Assembly: GCA_023213395.1 (NCBI GenBank)
Contig: CM041465.1
Span: forward strand, 149,923,741-149,987,740
Source: Cycas panzhihuaensis
Lineage: Eukaryota; Cycadophyta
Direction of reading: 5' to 3'
DNA length: 64,000 nt
Shown: in pieces, positions 24,269 through 37,518 of the stretch
How positions within the stretch are numbered: the stretch's first letter is position 1
Layout of the letters: every line of letters begins with the position of its first letter
The notes under the pieces: model-generated
The model's input: only the letters and a program-made list of their open reading frames with translations
Database searches by the model: none
Told to the model about the DNA's origin: nothing
Made by a program: the position numbers and the translations under genes

Positions 24269-24620
24269 ATTAGTGTCCTCATTACATGCCTCACTACAAC
24301 ACTTCATTCTCACATTGACTTCTATCTTCTCATTTTGTTGCCTTATACGAGAACATCCTTTATGGGCGAGTTATATTTTCATCCTCTGTACCATCCTCAT
24401 CCCCCATATAAACCTTCCTCATACACTAATTTCTTACATACTAATAACGTACATTCTAACTTCTTGCATCTCACTTACCTGCACAATTAGGTCTCCCATA
24501 TCATGCACCATTTTAACATCCTCTATTTTACACTACTAACATCTCATATTACTAACTTCATTCCACTTTACTAACATCCTCACACTAACATTAACTTTTG
24601 TGTTTTATATTTCACACACT
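24269..24620. other. Pyrimidine-rich degenerate tract
   Basis: The plus strand is strongly C/T-biased, with recurring short words of the type CATCCTC, CTAACATC and TTCTTACA. The open frame here is a low-complexity artefact. It looks like the reverse complement style of the purine-rich tract at 32160-33150. Confidence 0.5.
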
Positions 24621-25284
24621 TATAACTCTACATTGATATAGTCCTTCACAGAATGACCATTTCACATGCCATGCTAGCTGCATAACACCAACTTTAATTA
24701 TAACTTACATCACATACTTTACCTTTAAAACCATATATTCCAAATCTCTCAAACATCATTATGAAACTCGTGCATAATAATAGATGTATAGTTCCTTTTT
24801 AACTCCAAAGGATCACCTATAAATGGGTATTAAGATCACTTCATTACATTGATCAAGTTGTTAGTCCCACATGCTTAACATATTACTTGTCTCCTAAGAC
24901 TTATGGTATGTGAGTAAACTTTGATTTAACCTCGTGTATGATATAAGTGCATATTTCTCCAATCTTGATCATCCACCATTAAAAGTATATCTTTATGATT
25001 TCCCATTGAAGTTATAGGTTAATATATGTTAACTCACATCTCATTTTTGAGTGGGGGCCAAAAAATGGGGGTATCACTTCCTTTCTTTCTTTTTCTTTTT
25101 TTTTGCTTTATAAAATCTTCAAAGTACCAACTTTAATTCAAAGCCTTAAAACATGGCTTTGTTCACCCAATATATTCCTCTATAATTTATTTTTATTATA
25201 AGGAGTGACTATCTATAACCAATATTGACTTTCCTTATAAGTTTATTGATGTTAACATGATTCTTATAAAAAAAAGGTCTATTA
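24621..25284. other. AT-rich stretch, nothing recognised
   Basis: No gene, repeat or transposon domain recognised on either strand. Confidence 0.5.
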
Positions 25285-25525
25285 ATGTGAGTATATTAAT
25301 ATGAGCATTGTCAATAAAGGTTTATCAATATCACCTTAGGTTTATTAACAAAGGTCTATCAATGTTGGCACAAGTGCTATTGACTTAACTATTATTAACT
25401 TGAGTCTTGTCAATATAAGTTTATTAATTGAATACTATAGGCATAAGTCTACTAATTAAGCATTATTAACATAAGTCTATCAATTGAATATTGCCAATAA
25501 AAGTTGATCAATTAAGCATTGATGG
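25285..25525 (+). repeat. 28-bp minisatellite
   Basis: Units starting ATAAGT(T/C)TA and carrying AATT(G/A)A then ATT follow each other at exactly 28 bp: 25415, 25443, 25471, and a last unit from 25499. Upstream to about 25285, related but less regular units (AAAGGTCTATCAATGTT type) can be seen. Confidence 0.75.
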
Positions 25526-28500
25526 CCCTTGATTAATCTTTATTGCAATGGAAGCAACTTATGTTTATGACTAAAATTGACTACCTCTGCATGTAATATT
25601 GATTTCTAATAAGAGTTTATTTTGACAAGGGTCTAAAGAACATTTATGTCTTTGATCAAAATTTAGAATCCTTTAACTTAACTCTCTTCTCTTTTATGTT
25701 AGAATTCTAAAATAATACTCTTTGTTCAAACTATACAAGGCTCTTATCTTGTGCTTTGACACGTGATCTATTGAGCTCAAACTTTGGCTCTAATACTACT
25801 TTATAATCATCCCTCTTCATGAGTTCACAAATTAATGATAAATTTTCTACTATCATGCCAACTATAATAACCTTCCAACGTGTCCAAACTTATATTGATG
25901 CATGTAAGAAAACCATGGGACTAACAAATAAAGTTGTGCTAATAATCTGGTGAAAATATGATGATAAATACACTTTATGTGAAGCTAAAGTTTATCTAAT
26001 AACTTTTTACAGTATAAGAGAAGGGAAAAGAACTAACACCATCATCAATGCATGTAATAAATAATTATCTTATAGCATCATATAAGTATCCATATAAAAA
26101 TAAAATATAACTTATCTTTTATGGGGAAAAATGAGATTGCTCATAAGGGATTCACCACCCAGCCAACAGGAAACTCTCTTTGAGAATCTATTATTGTGTT
26201 AAGGGATATGAAATATAACATATGATGATTAATTAATGAGCTTTAAACCCTCATCTCTAATTCATCAATACAAAAGCAAATAACTCATCAAGCATCATAT
26301 GAATGACTCATGGACTAAATGGTCGTATAGATCTATTATCATCATTATAATAATATACAACTCCTCATAAATTAAGGCATCCCTCAATGGTAATATATTA
26401 AGCTCCAACAAAGAGAAATGCATCATGTATTAAATCCTATCATGTATATAATGCACCTACATTGATTTTTTCATAGGCATCTCCCTATATCCAACTGGCC
26501 CACTTATAACACAATAAAATGCCATGGAACTATTGTGAGCAAATACCTCCATATAGTAGTCATAGCAATATTCCTTTATATAAAATAATTATAGGCTTAA
26601 AAAATAAAGCTATCACTTAGTCTCAATCTCAAACATGGATATATTACAACACATTAGAGAGCGCTCTAATATTAAAAAATGCTAAAAACTTGAATGTTAA
26701 AAGTTAAAACACTCAAAAGCTAAAATCACTTTCCACCTTTATGATTTATATCTTAAGTTACACACCTCATATATTTACTTTCTTTTGGCCCATAATTGCC
26801 TTAAATTAAGGACATTAGAAGATAATTAGGATTAATCCCCTTGTCTAATCACTTTTTAGAAAGGATTAGTGTCACATATAATTGTGGGTTTATTTATTAC
26901 TCTATCGATTTGCTTTAATGGCTATGTATGCTCACTGAGAAGGAATTAGATAGTAAGGGTCAATATTTAAGACCTTCCCTCCTAGGATTTCCTCCTTTTC
27001 TTATGTTGCATGCCCCTCCTTTTTTCCTTTTGAGTAATTTGACCATATTTTTATTATTAGTGGACAATATTTATAAAGCATTTGGTTACTTGACCCTCAA
27101 GAAATTTGTACGTACATATGTATAAATATATACCTCTAGTTATTAATGTCATAAAACATCATAGTACAAAATGTAAATTATACCAATGTGCACCCGTCGT
27201 ACCTAATAGAGTATTATATTAGGCTCTTGTTTTATAACCAAGGGTGATGAGTTAGCATCATTAATGAAATATAAGAGGATAGAATACACAATGAAATATA
27301 TATCATAATGTATGAGGAGAGATATATATGTATACTGGGTGGATACCATAGTATACTATCACTATTAATAGCTCCTTCATAATGCTTTTTATTATTTCTT
27401 ATGTCATTATGCAACATACACCCATAAATTTCTTTATTGCATGCATAGAAAAATAATTGTACCCATCTTTTCATCACAGTCTCTACATATTCTCTTTTGA
27501 TAACATAATGACTCTAGACCATTTCTTCCATAATTTAAGCCTTGTTTACTCCTCTAATGTAACAACAATAAGGGAAGCTTAATCTAGAGTAACATCTTAA
27601 AAGAAACACCTTCAAACTCTTGGGAAACTTATCGTGGTGGTTGAGTAAAAGAAAACTTTTGACAGATCTAGATGAATATGACCTTGTTACCATTCTTAGG
27701 CCTACATACGAGTGGAACAAGATGTAATAATCCCAGGTTAGAGCTCTCCCTTTTCCTTGAAAGTAAAGATGTACTAAAGTTGGATAATGCTTGCTCTAAT
27801 TTAAATGATATTTTATTGGAAATATTGAGTTTCTATTTGGAAGCTTGGCTAAAATCTCACTCCTTAAGAATCACTAAGCTTACATCTTAAACACATATGA
27901 GAACTAGTAAGGTAAAATAATGAGAAGTTATTAGGTTAGAGGTTAAATTAAGGACTTCACCACAAGATGAGCTTGATTGTGAGGAAGAAGTGTTTAAACG
28001 TGACCAAGAGATAATTCAAATTTAATAAACTTAACTACCATCCAATTATAACTCCAATAATGTTATGAGCCTTCATCACAAAATATTGTACCCATTATAA
28101 TCATATACAGACTAAGCACTAGTTCAAGCAACAAGCTAGCTAGGCCAAATGTGGTGTAGACATCTACTTGATCTTTCTTCATTCTTCATGTATTTGGATG
28201 CAAAAAGGTGGGAGCTCATCACTTTTCTTTATTTAAGGGAGATGTCATATTCTAAGATAGGGAACAATTTGCATCGATAAAGGCTTATTCTTATTGGAGA
28301 TCCTTAATATGAAATTATTACTATATGGCCTCAACTTAGAATTTAGAGCTAATATGTGACTATAATTTTCAGATTAGATTTATCTTAGTTTATCATAGTT
28401 TTAAAAGAAATTATACACTCAACATTTTATTAGTGTTTATATAAGTTTTACTCTACCCAAAATTTGTTAGATATAACCTATGGATTTTTTGTAGTATAAA

Positions 28501-28609
28501 TATAAATATAAATAAATAAATACACACACATTCACACAATGTCATTTACGCATTAAACAAAGAAAAAATATTGAAAAGGTCATTATATTATATTCTGCAT
28601 AAACCCCAA
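25526..28609. other. AT-rich intergenic DNA with one primer-binding-site-like motif
   Basis: No coding region supported. At 25786-25798 the minus strand reads TAGTATTAGAGCC, identical to the tRNA-Met-type primer-binding site of copia F. It may mark a decayed minus-strand copia insertion, but a clear LTR end beside it is not seen. Confidence 0.45.
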
Positions 28610-30340
28610 TTACAAAATCCCTCCGCTTTAACATACACGTTTTGGAGAAATCGAGCCACCCATCAGATAAATGCTATTCCGGAGGCCAATTGATTCGGCG
28701 AGGTTGCATGGTCGAACGTTCCAGAGGCATCTGATGACGTACGCTGCATCTCGACAGCTTGGATCATTCCGTCGCGTCGTAGGATGACGTTGCGTCCATG
28801 TCGTCACCCCGGACCTGTCGAATCATTCAGTCCTTTGAATCTGAGAAAGCTGGATGCATTTTTATGCTGACATGGCATCGTTTGGTAGCTGTTTGCAGGC
28901 CCACAAATATCGTACATTACATTTGGCTGCTGCCATCATTCCACGCGTCAGGTGACCCAAGTCGGTCCTTTAGGAGTCTGAAGCCCTTACGTTACCTCTT
29001 CCGTATACTTTGACAGTCTGAAAGAATTCAGTGCTTTTGTGTCAGTTGAGTGTGGTCCTCCATACTACTGATATTGGTAGAGTCCATCTTTTGGAGGATT
29101 TTTTTTCAAACTGAAGATTGCCCTACTTTTTGGAATGCATTGTAGCAATTTGATTAGAATATGTAATTCAAATGTGCGTGCAACTATTAGAGAGTCCATG
29201 CCTACTAGAGCATACCATTTTGACTCAACATTTTGGAATTCTAATAATTAGAAAATGGCATGTCGTAGTAGGCATGGATCCCATTTCTCCGTCTTTAATC
29301 TCCATTCCCCGCTCGTGCTCGAGTATGGGCTCCCGGGTCTCCTTTCTGAGGCGCATACGTGGCGGCAATTATCCGACTCTCCGGGTCGTTCTAAGGAAGA
29401 ATCGAAATTTCTGTGGATATATGGTGACACGTGGATACGTAAGGACGTTCAGTACACTCTGCAGCATCCGTATATTTCAGAAATGGAAGAGCATAATGGT
29501 CCCAACAAAAGGGCAGTAGGTGCAGGATCCTCAAAAGCTTCATGACGCCACATCGACGTGCGTCATTAATGGGCGATTGGCACTAATTTCTGTTCTTGGG
29601 TCCACGTTCAGCCATGGACCGTCCCTGAACTTCTGCTGACACCGCCAGACATGTCCCAGCCGTTGGAGGATGAAATTCTATATGTTGATTTTTATCGTAA
29701 CCGGGAGTACAGCTAAACATCCTGCCTTCCCTATCTGAAGACCTTTAATCATCAAATAATTTTATGAGACGGTTACCTGTTTTCAAATAATTTTCGCGTT
29801 GTACTCTGTATGAATACTAATAGCAGTTTGGCCTGTTGTCGCGCACCATATAATTCATTAGGGTGACGGCTTGGACGACAGACTGACTCGTCTTTCAGCG
29901 GTGTGATCAACTTTGAATCCCATGCTAAAATAAATATATCTTGATCAATATTGTAATTATCGTTTCTCCCCAAACTAAAAAATTCTGATACAGCCAATGG
30001 AAGCGAGCACTAAGGAATCCAGAATCTTTCCTCTTTTACAGTCGATCAAGAGGGTCTAAAAATAAATTCTAAGTACTTAAGGAAATACAAATCAATGTTA
30101 AAGACTGATCCTTCTTGGTAATTGTTCCTCATGGTTAGCATAGCGTTTGAGAGCTCATCTTAAACGGACCGCATCTTAGGGTAAAAATGCTCCCAATTTG
30201 GTAGTCCTCCCCAAGAGTGTCTGGGAGTAACGTAGCGCTTTAATAAATTGGATGTGGATATGAGAGATGCTACACCCAAGTACAGCGCAGGGGTCTAGTC
30301 TGAACAGAGTTCACTTATAGTTTGGAACGTTATTGGTATC
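28610..30340. other. GC-richer, CpG/ACGT-rich island (possible host promoter or gene remnant)
   Basis: Base composition changes sharply: CpG is frequent, unlike the surrounding decayed DNA. Many ACGT cores occur, among them ATGACGT (28734 and 28784), ACGTGGC (29357), ACACGTGG (29427), and others near 29437, 29445, 29556 and 29604. ACGT cores are targets of plant bZIP/bHLH factors. Open frames at 28798-29013, 29172-29519 and 29255-29545 (plus) and 29773-29997 (minus) match nothing I recognise. No transposon domain is seen. It may be a promoter or degraded gene; this is inference. Confidence 0.45.
29196..29277. repeat. 82-bp foldback (26-bp arms, 30-bp loop)
   Basis: The left arm 29196-29221 (from CCATGCCTACTA) and right arm 29252-29277 (to TAGTAGGCATGG) are inverted copies matching at 22 of 26 positions. 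The sequences outside the arms do not pair. Shape and size fit either a small hairpin RNA precursor or a tiny inverted-repeat element. Confidence 0.65.
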
Positions 30341-32159
30341 TACACGTAAATGGAATATTCATTTTATACCTTAATAACATTAATAAAGTATATCGCCTGA
30401 ACATTTTAAAGCACTTTTTAAAAAATTTCCTTAAAATTACAAATTTAAATCCTTAATAAATGGTTCTTATGTCGCCTTCACAGATCACAAAATTAGTGCT
30501 ACACTAAAACTTAGAAGAATAAAATAAATCTATGGTCTTCAAGATATTGTTTGTTTGTAATGTTGTCATACTAGCAACATGCCATTAAAAAATCATTCTA
30601 AGTTTATAAATAAAATCTAGAAATATGTGGTAGAATACCTATATTGTCAAGTAAATAGATTTGAGAATATAAGTCTCCTAGCCTATTACAACCTGAACAA
30701 AACTAGGAAGTATTAGCATGAATTTTATAATAGGGTTAGCCATGTTAGAGGTTAAAGTTGTAATTATGTTGTCATTGATAAATTAATAAATTTTAGCAAT
30801 TTAATTGCTATACAATCAATTTATAAGGTTGTACAAGTACCTAAGGTGTTCATGCAAGAAATTCAAAGCTTGTATTGATTGCTTGATATAATTATTGGTG
30901 ATAAAAGCTCCAAATTTGCAAGTCACTTTAAGTAAGAACTATTTAAACAAGTGAAAATCATAACAGTTATATTCACAAATAGACAAATAAATGCTTAGAG
31001 GAATATTTAAAGATTTATGTCCCAAAAAAATAAGGTATATGGGTTAAATAATTACATCTTACAAAAACCTAGCATAACTACACATATCACTCGATAATTT
31101 AAATATTCTCCTTTAAAATAATATGTGGATACAGATAAACTCCACTTAAGGAATAATCATCAAAAGGTAAGGATGTTCTAATAATTTAGGCTTATTTATA
31201 AGAAGCACAAGACATGGTACCAATTTCCAACAAGCATTTGTCTATAGTATAAAATAGGATAAAGTAATAGGTTAAAGGCACAACACAAAATAAGAATTTG
31301 TAATTATTAGGCTCATGTTCCTCTACACCCCTACAAATAAGCATCTCTTAAGATTACTTGAAACGAAAAGCTTATCTGAATATTCCATAGATCATATTCA
31401 GTATATAAAAGAACTAGCAAAATTACGTATGTATTAGAACCTATAAAATCAACTAAAATACATAATGTATTCCATGTTTTGTGTTTCATGGAGAAATTGG
31501 GAGAACATATTTGAAATGGTCCCAAGCATATTATCTAATAAATAATAATAAAAATTTCATAATAAATATTAGCAATAGATATAAATATTAGAAAATGGTA
31601 ATAAGTAGAATAGTACTTAACATATAAATATTAAACAAACAGAAAGTATTAAATGCTGATGAAATATCAAATAGCAACGACAGATCAAAGTGCCCAACCA
31701 AAAATAGAACCAATCCATTGTTAAAGAAATATAATAATTGTAACTTTTTATAAAGGATCCCATTTCTTTATACTCCTTAATACTTGGAATTGACATCATA
31801 ACTTAAAATTGACTACTTGTTAGTATTTTAACTTGTTATAATTCTTCCGTCCTTAAGATATTTTGTCCTCAACATATTCTTTTGCCTTACTAGAAATGAT
31901 GATAGCCCTTAAACATGTTGGTTAGTTTATTCCTCAATACTTATGCCATATGATCTTGCTAACTAGTTTTTTAAAGAATGTTTAAATCTATGACATTCTT
32001 CTCCTTCTTAAAATACATTGACTATGATAGCTCTTGTATAGGATTTTGCACATCCTAAATCTTAAGACTTATGTCTTGGGGGTTCATCATATTAGAGATC
32101 TTGTATCCTATTTCTATATTACATCTATGGGGATTTCCTCTTAAAGAATGTAGATTTCT
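30341..32159. other. AT-rich stretch, nothing recognised
   Basis: Read on both strands; no gene, LTR end or domain could be supported. Short open frames here are of the kind expected in AT-rich DNA. Confidence 0.5.
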
Positions 32160-33150
32160 AAAGGATAAAAGGATGGAATCAATATGAATGAGGGGAAAGG
32201 AATATAAACTATGATCAAGGTTCCATATGTACATGTGGCATAGATAGGAATATATTGGAAGGGTAAGTGGACAATAAAAATTAAATTAGATGGTATAGTG
32301 GGATTTTTTATATAGATAAGGAATAGAAAAAATAAGTATGTCTAAGGAGGAGATGGAGTGTAAAAGTGAGCAGAGAGATGATGGCGTGATAGGGAAGGAT
32401 ATATCTTAGGAGAAATACATAGAGGTAAAAAGTATGGGAGGTTTAGGAAAAAGTAAGTAAGAAGTAGAACTTGAGTATGAGGTGTTGTATAAGGGTAAGT
32501 GGGTGATAGAGAGTAAGGATAACAAGGTACCTTCTATAGGGGATGGAGCAATAAGGGTTATGAGGGGTTAGTATGGAGATAATGAGAAATACGACATAGG
32601 GAATATGATAAGAATTTCATATAGATAATAATTATGTAGGAGGGATATATACAAAATAAAGAGTGATGTGATCTGAATGAGGAAAAAGGGTAATGAGTGA
32701 AACTGGAGAATAATATCATGAGAATAAAGTAAGGAGAGTAAAGTTGTAGTAAGGGCAACGAGGAGTAAGGATGTTGTATGTTTGGGATAAGAGTAGTGAG
32801 CAACATGTTTGAAGGATTAATGGTAGCATAAGATGTGAGAGGTGGGGGAAATGCCAAGTATTTTATATAAATAAGAGAAAGATATGTGAGAAATAGAAGT
32901 TGATATATGGATGTTAGATGGTAGGGGTAATATAGGCTACAAGCAAGATTAAGAAACAACATATGCATGGAGTAAAAGAGGAAGGTATGGGAAATGAAAA
33001 ATAAGTGTTATAATAGGTGTTTTATACTAATGGATGTTAAGGAGATATATGAAGAATATAAAAGAGATATAGGGTAATGGTAAATTGGGCTAAAAGTAAG
33101 GCTGGTAAGTGACATATGGATAATTAATAAAAGGATAAAGAATGTGAGAT
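32160..33150. repeat. Purine-strand-biased tract
   Basis: For about 1 kb the plus strand is rich in A and G (words such as GAGGGG, GGAGTAAGGATG and AAGAGTAGTGAG) and poor in C. Degenerate recurrence of AGGATGTTG- and GTAAGTGG-like words suggests a decayed repeat array. It ends near a 9-bp-arm hairpin (33156-33164 with 33172-33180). The long minus-strand open frame at 32558-32968 is a product of this bias. Confidence 0.5.
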
Positions 33151-33489
33151 GGGGGTGTAGTAGATCAACCATCTACTACATATCACATAAATGAATTTAT
33201 TGCCAATTATCTATATTTTAAAGATCACAAGTAAGCAATTGTAGAATAATCAAAGAATAAGAAAGCTAATAAAAATTATATTGAATACTCTTAAAAGAGA
33301 TTATCTTTGAAGAAGTTTATGAATGATGAATTAGAAGTGTCATGGGATTTGAATACATATGCTTGTGGTGGTTTGTATTTCTTACGTTCATAAACCTAAA
33401 GTTATAATTTAAAATATTATTATTTACTCCTATATACTAATTATAGTTAACCAATTATTTCATGATAATTATGGTTACTCTTCATAGGT

Positions 33490-34860
33490 TGTAGAGCCCA
33501 TAACAAACCCTCGCCCTTTTAGAATACTTTATTGTCAAAGCATGGGAAGGTTAGGAAATTGCTAGAGGATGTAACTATACTCCCATGTGGCATCATCCTT
33601 TGGTAAACTTTTTTATTTAATCAAGTATTCTATGATGGTCTTTATATCTAACTATCTACTATAAGTGACTAGGTACCCTCAAGGTTAAAAATTATTTGAC
33701 CTTTAGCATTAAAGACTAGAAGTTTGGTTTGAGAGAGGATATACAATTTGGTCTTTGGTTTTAAACTAGAAATATGAAATATATTATAGATTCTGGTGTC
33801 CAAGGCATATGCAATAGAACTAATACATTTGAGAGCCTTGTATAGGCTATAGAACCTTGGGGTGAGGTTTTGTCTATTAGATTATTTTAAAGAGGATTGT
33901 TTATAAGGCTATGATTTAATTAAAATCTAATCACCTTTATCAAAATCACATTTAGATTGGTGTTTGTTTTCTTATTGCTTCATCTGATTCTATACGTATT
34001 GAAGGTTATTATTTAAGGCTAAAAAAATCTCAGAGGTATGTTGGACTTGTTCTACTATTAGAGATTTAGATGGAGACAAAAAAAATCATTAGGAAATAAT
34101 AGGTTATACTTATAGAGAGCAAGAAATGGATATATTTTGATGATAACATAATAAGAAGTGTTGTTTTTATATTCAGCCATGGTGAATCCAATGTACACAA
34201 TATGACTTCTTATCTCTTGTAAAACAACATAAATAGTCTTCAAGGCACTTGTTAACTACTTATATGTAGTTATCAATTTAGGGGTGATAGGTTCTGATCA
34301 TCTAAAATTAGATTCCATTCAAGTAGAAGTGTTTAAGCCAAAAGTTATTAGTGAGTTTAGGATCTCAATCATTTACTATTATTTTTAGGAATCCATGTAG
34401 GTAGTAGACATGCCTCATAAATAAGTTAGTAATTTGCAATATTGAAAAAGTACTTTGTATGGGAATAAAATATGCATACTTAGTTAGCCTATGAATGGCT
34501 ATAATATATGGCATACTTTCCTTATGATTTTGGAAGTCTAACGATACTGTCCATGCTAGTATTAGGCCACTTATGATCTAGTATTGGAAGAGATTAGGTG
34601 AGGCTTAGGAGTTTTACATTCTAATCCTTTTGGCGCTAACAAGTGTCACATTTGATAATGAACTACTAAAAGCCTAACTTTTGGCTCAACTAATAAAAAT
34701 ACTAATGAGTGCATTCATAGGTCTCTTCAAAGCTTGAATATTTATCTAAACCTATGGAGTGTCCTTCTTTAAGGATCATGGCTTTTAGTGCTAATGGTTA
34801 TGGTAGGTAAATATGATTTTTATAAAATAATATCTAACCATAAGGGGTCTAGTTGGGTTG
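33490..34860 (-). pseudogene. Chromovirus-type Ty3/gypsy integrase and chromodomain fragment
   Basis: Read from right to left. Near 34800 is a residual zinc-domain block (LKEGHSIG). The integrase core follows with SLDFQNHKES and IAIHRLTKYAYF (34560-34470), HGFLKIIV and TYHP (about 34420-34300), and TMAEYKNNTSYY then FLALYKYN (34190-34110). The C-terminal part has DFDKGD, PYKQSSLK and LTPRFYSLYKALK (33960-33820), then FHISSLKPK. At about 33590-33500, DDATWEYS and FPNL match the end of a chromodomain (ATWE then FP). Stops and shifts abound. The rest of the element is not recognisable on either side. Confidence 0.8.
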
Positions 34861-36487
34861 TTATGTATTCTTTTAATATTGATGAAGGAGCTTTTGAATT
34901 ATTAGATCCTGTAAATACTCAAAAGTGGAACTTATCAAGCTAGACCAACAATGCCTTTAATATTGAGTGACATGTTTCCTATTTGAAGTTTTGGGACAAA
35001 CTATTAATCATTATGTTTTCTTTGCATTTCTTATAAATTATATTAAAGTTAAAATGTTCGATTTTTATGACTTACGTTTTCATAATTTTAGTAGTGTAAG
35101 TTATTAGATTAATGTTCATATATGGATGAAATAAAGTATGTGAGTCATAGAAGTTACAAAGTCCTAAATGGACTTATGACACATGTCAGGGTAGTTATAA
35201 ATTCTTTTGTTGATTATTACTAATCCTGCTTGTATATTAATTTGCATTGTATTATATATAAAAGTAAATTAGTGAATAGGTTCTTAATGAATGAAGATTA
35301 TTATTGAAGGTAGACTAATTCTATTTGAAAAAACCCATATCTTTATGCATAGTTTGGTTCCATGTTTCAATTGTAAATTCACATCTAGTATCATAGTGGG
35401 TCTTTACAAGCTGATAATTAAATTTTCACCTATAATACTAGAGCTAATCAATCTGTACATTTGTTTATTAAAAATTTATCCTGTTTTACTTATTTTACTA
35501 TGTAAAATTGTGAGAAATTGGGTTATTATTTAGAGAATGTTGGATTTAATGTGCCTTGTAGTTATCATATCTTATTGGAAGCTTTATTATTATATCCTTT
35601 ATTAATAATTGGGCAAGTTACAAATTTATGTTTATAAATCTATGATTATTTAGTCATATATAAGTGGGCAAGAAAATGAAATATTTATTTTCTAATTAGC
35701 TTCAAATCTTCTTTCTTACCTTTCTCTTAGAGAATTTCATATCATTATTTCTTGTTATATCTCACCGGCTTGATATTAGAAGTTGTTAAATAAATGAACA
35801 TCATATATGCTTTTTAACTAATTATATATCATGAGGGTATTATTGCACTCTTCTAAGGAAGTTAGTGATATGTATGTGTTGCCAAAGAGAATATAAGGGA
35901 TAAGAAGGGTTTTGTTAAGGACTATTTAAGTCAGGTAAATTAGGGGAAAAGTAAATAAATTTGTAAGGTCTTTTTGTGAAGTGTTGGGATATCGAGAAAG
36001 TATTAGAGCTAGTAGTTATAATTGTATTACCTTTAGTTAACTGTTATTATCTCCTTTATCTTCGGTATCTATCATGCTAAGATTAATACAAAAATAACAC
36101 TCCAAATATGCAAAGAAGGCAGAGACCACACTAGTCCCTATCCATCTTGCCAACCGATCTATCTTGTGACATCCCAATAGATCATAATTTATTAATTGAT
36201 CCAACTTAATAATAGGCCTTAATATAGTTAAATAAAACCCATAATCTAGAAATTAAAAGTGTACTAGGTAGATACTAAGAAGAAAAGTGGATAGAACTAT
36301 AAAAAGTAAGAAAACTCAACTAAAATATGAAGATCCAAACACATAAAATACCAAATTCATATGATGTTTACTTCTTTAAATCTGATTAATAATATATTAC
36401 AATAATTTGAATGCATGGATATTAAATAATTAATTGAGACACCATTATATATAGTACATATCTGGGGATAAGAATAAGATTAAAGAG
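34861..36487. other. AT-rich stretch; possibly remaining chromovirus sequence
   Basis: By position, 34861-35570 could hold decayed RT/RNase H of the minus-strand chromovirus, but I found no convincing motif. Nothing recognised from 35570 to the solo LTR. Confidence 0.4.
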
Positions 36488-36492
36488 CAAAG

Positions 36493-37161
36493 TGTTAGAT
36501 AATATGACAACAATGTTCTGGAGGCTAAAATTTTGACAAGTTAACAGTGTAGTTTCCCCCCCAAACTTCCTCAGGGGGATCTAAGGGGGGTGAGAGCCCC
36601 CCTTGGATGAGGGGTGCAAGGGGAGCGAGACCCCCCTCCCCCCCCCCCCCCACAAAGAGGGGATTCAGGGGTGATAGGCCCTGACCTAAAAATCTAGCAC
36701 TGAAAAACATACTAAATTATAAAGAGAATTAGGGTTGTTCATTCAAAATACCCTAGATTTAATGGTTGAGATTTGTGCCTTATATGACTCTCTCATATAG
36801 CCTATTTTAGGGTGTTTTATATTATATTGATAGTGTTCGATGTATTGGATTCACTGTGAGGAGTTAGGCGGCTGGTTGTTATTGATATAAGTGTTCTACT
36901 ATAGATTGTGTATATTTCTCTATTATTTGATAATAGAGATTAATACCTTTCTTGTGTGGATGTTTTCCTAGCATACTGTTAGGGTTTTACCATGTTACAT
37001 CGGGTGTATATGTGATGCTTTGGACTTTTAATTTATTTATTATATTATCTCTGGTTTAAGAACTTACATGTTATATTTTAATTTTGATTCTTGTAACTAG
37101 TTACAAAATAGTTTAGATCTTAGTGGCAGTTTCTAGTTATTGGGACCTAGTTTACTCAACA
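36493..37161 (+). mobile_element. Solo copia LTR with perfect TSD (CAAAG)
   Basis: 669 bp, from TGTTAGATAATATGAC to ...TTTACTCAACA. Flanks are CAAAG at 36488-36492 and CAAAG at 37162-37166. It matches the LTRs of F across its length, including the G-run/C-run patch at about 36556-36690 with a long C-run near 36631-36650. No copia internal sequence adjoins it. Confidence 0.95.
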
Positions 37162-37518
37162 CAAAGTCCTATGTAGAACATACATAAAGAATATGAATTA
37201 AGTCACCTAACTTATGAATGTACAAATGTGAAAATTTCAACTAATGCGATGCCATATGCAAACAAAATTCATCGTAATAAAAAAGGTTATGACTAAAATT
37301 ATTTTTTCACACTTTTTAATATTTAGTTATATTAATTCGTACTTGATTTTACTTAAAGTTTATATATTAGTCTTTTTAGGTGAAGCCCTCAGTCATATTG
37401 AATGATGGGTGTTAAGTTATTTTCTACCTTACTGCGAAGCCACTTATAAAAATGAAGGGTACTTTTCTATTATAATTTTATGTGCTTTATCATTTAAGCA
37501 TAATCATATGATTATTTT

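Noticed and set aside
25786-25803. Possible complete minus-strand copia element beginning at a primer-binding-site-like motif
   Set aside because: Only the 13-bp motif is supported; no LTR end with CA and no coding domain was found next to it.
28798-29545. Open frames of 71 to 115 codons in the CpG-rich island
   Set aside because: No recognisable domain, overlapping frames of similar length and no clear start context; described as part of the island only.
32558-32968. 136-codon minus-strand open frame, Leu/Tyr/Ser-rich
   Set aside because: Product of the purine/pyrimidine strand bias of the tract; no domain and no conserved start context.
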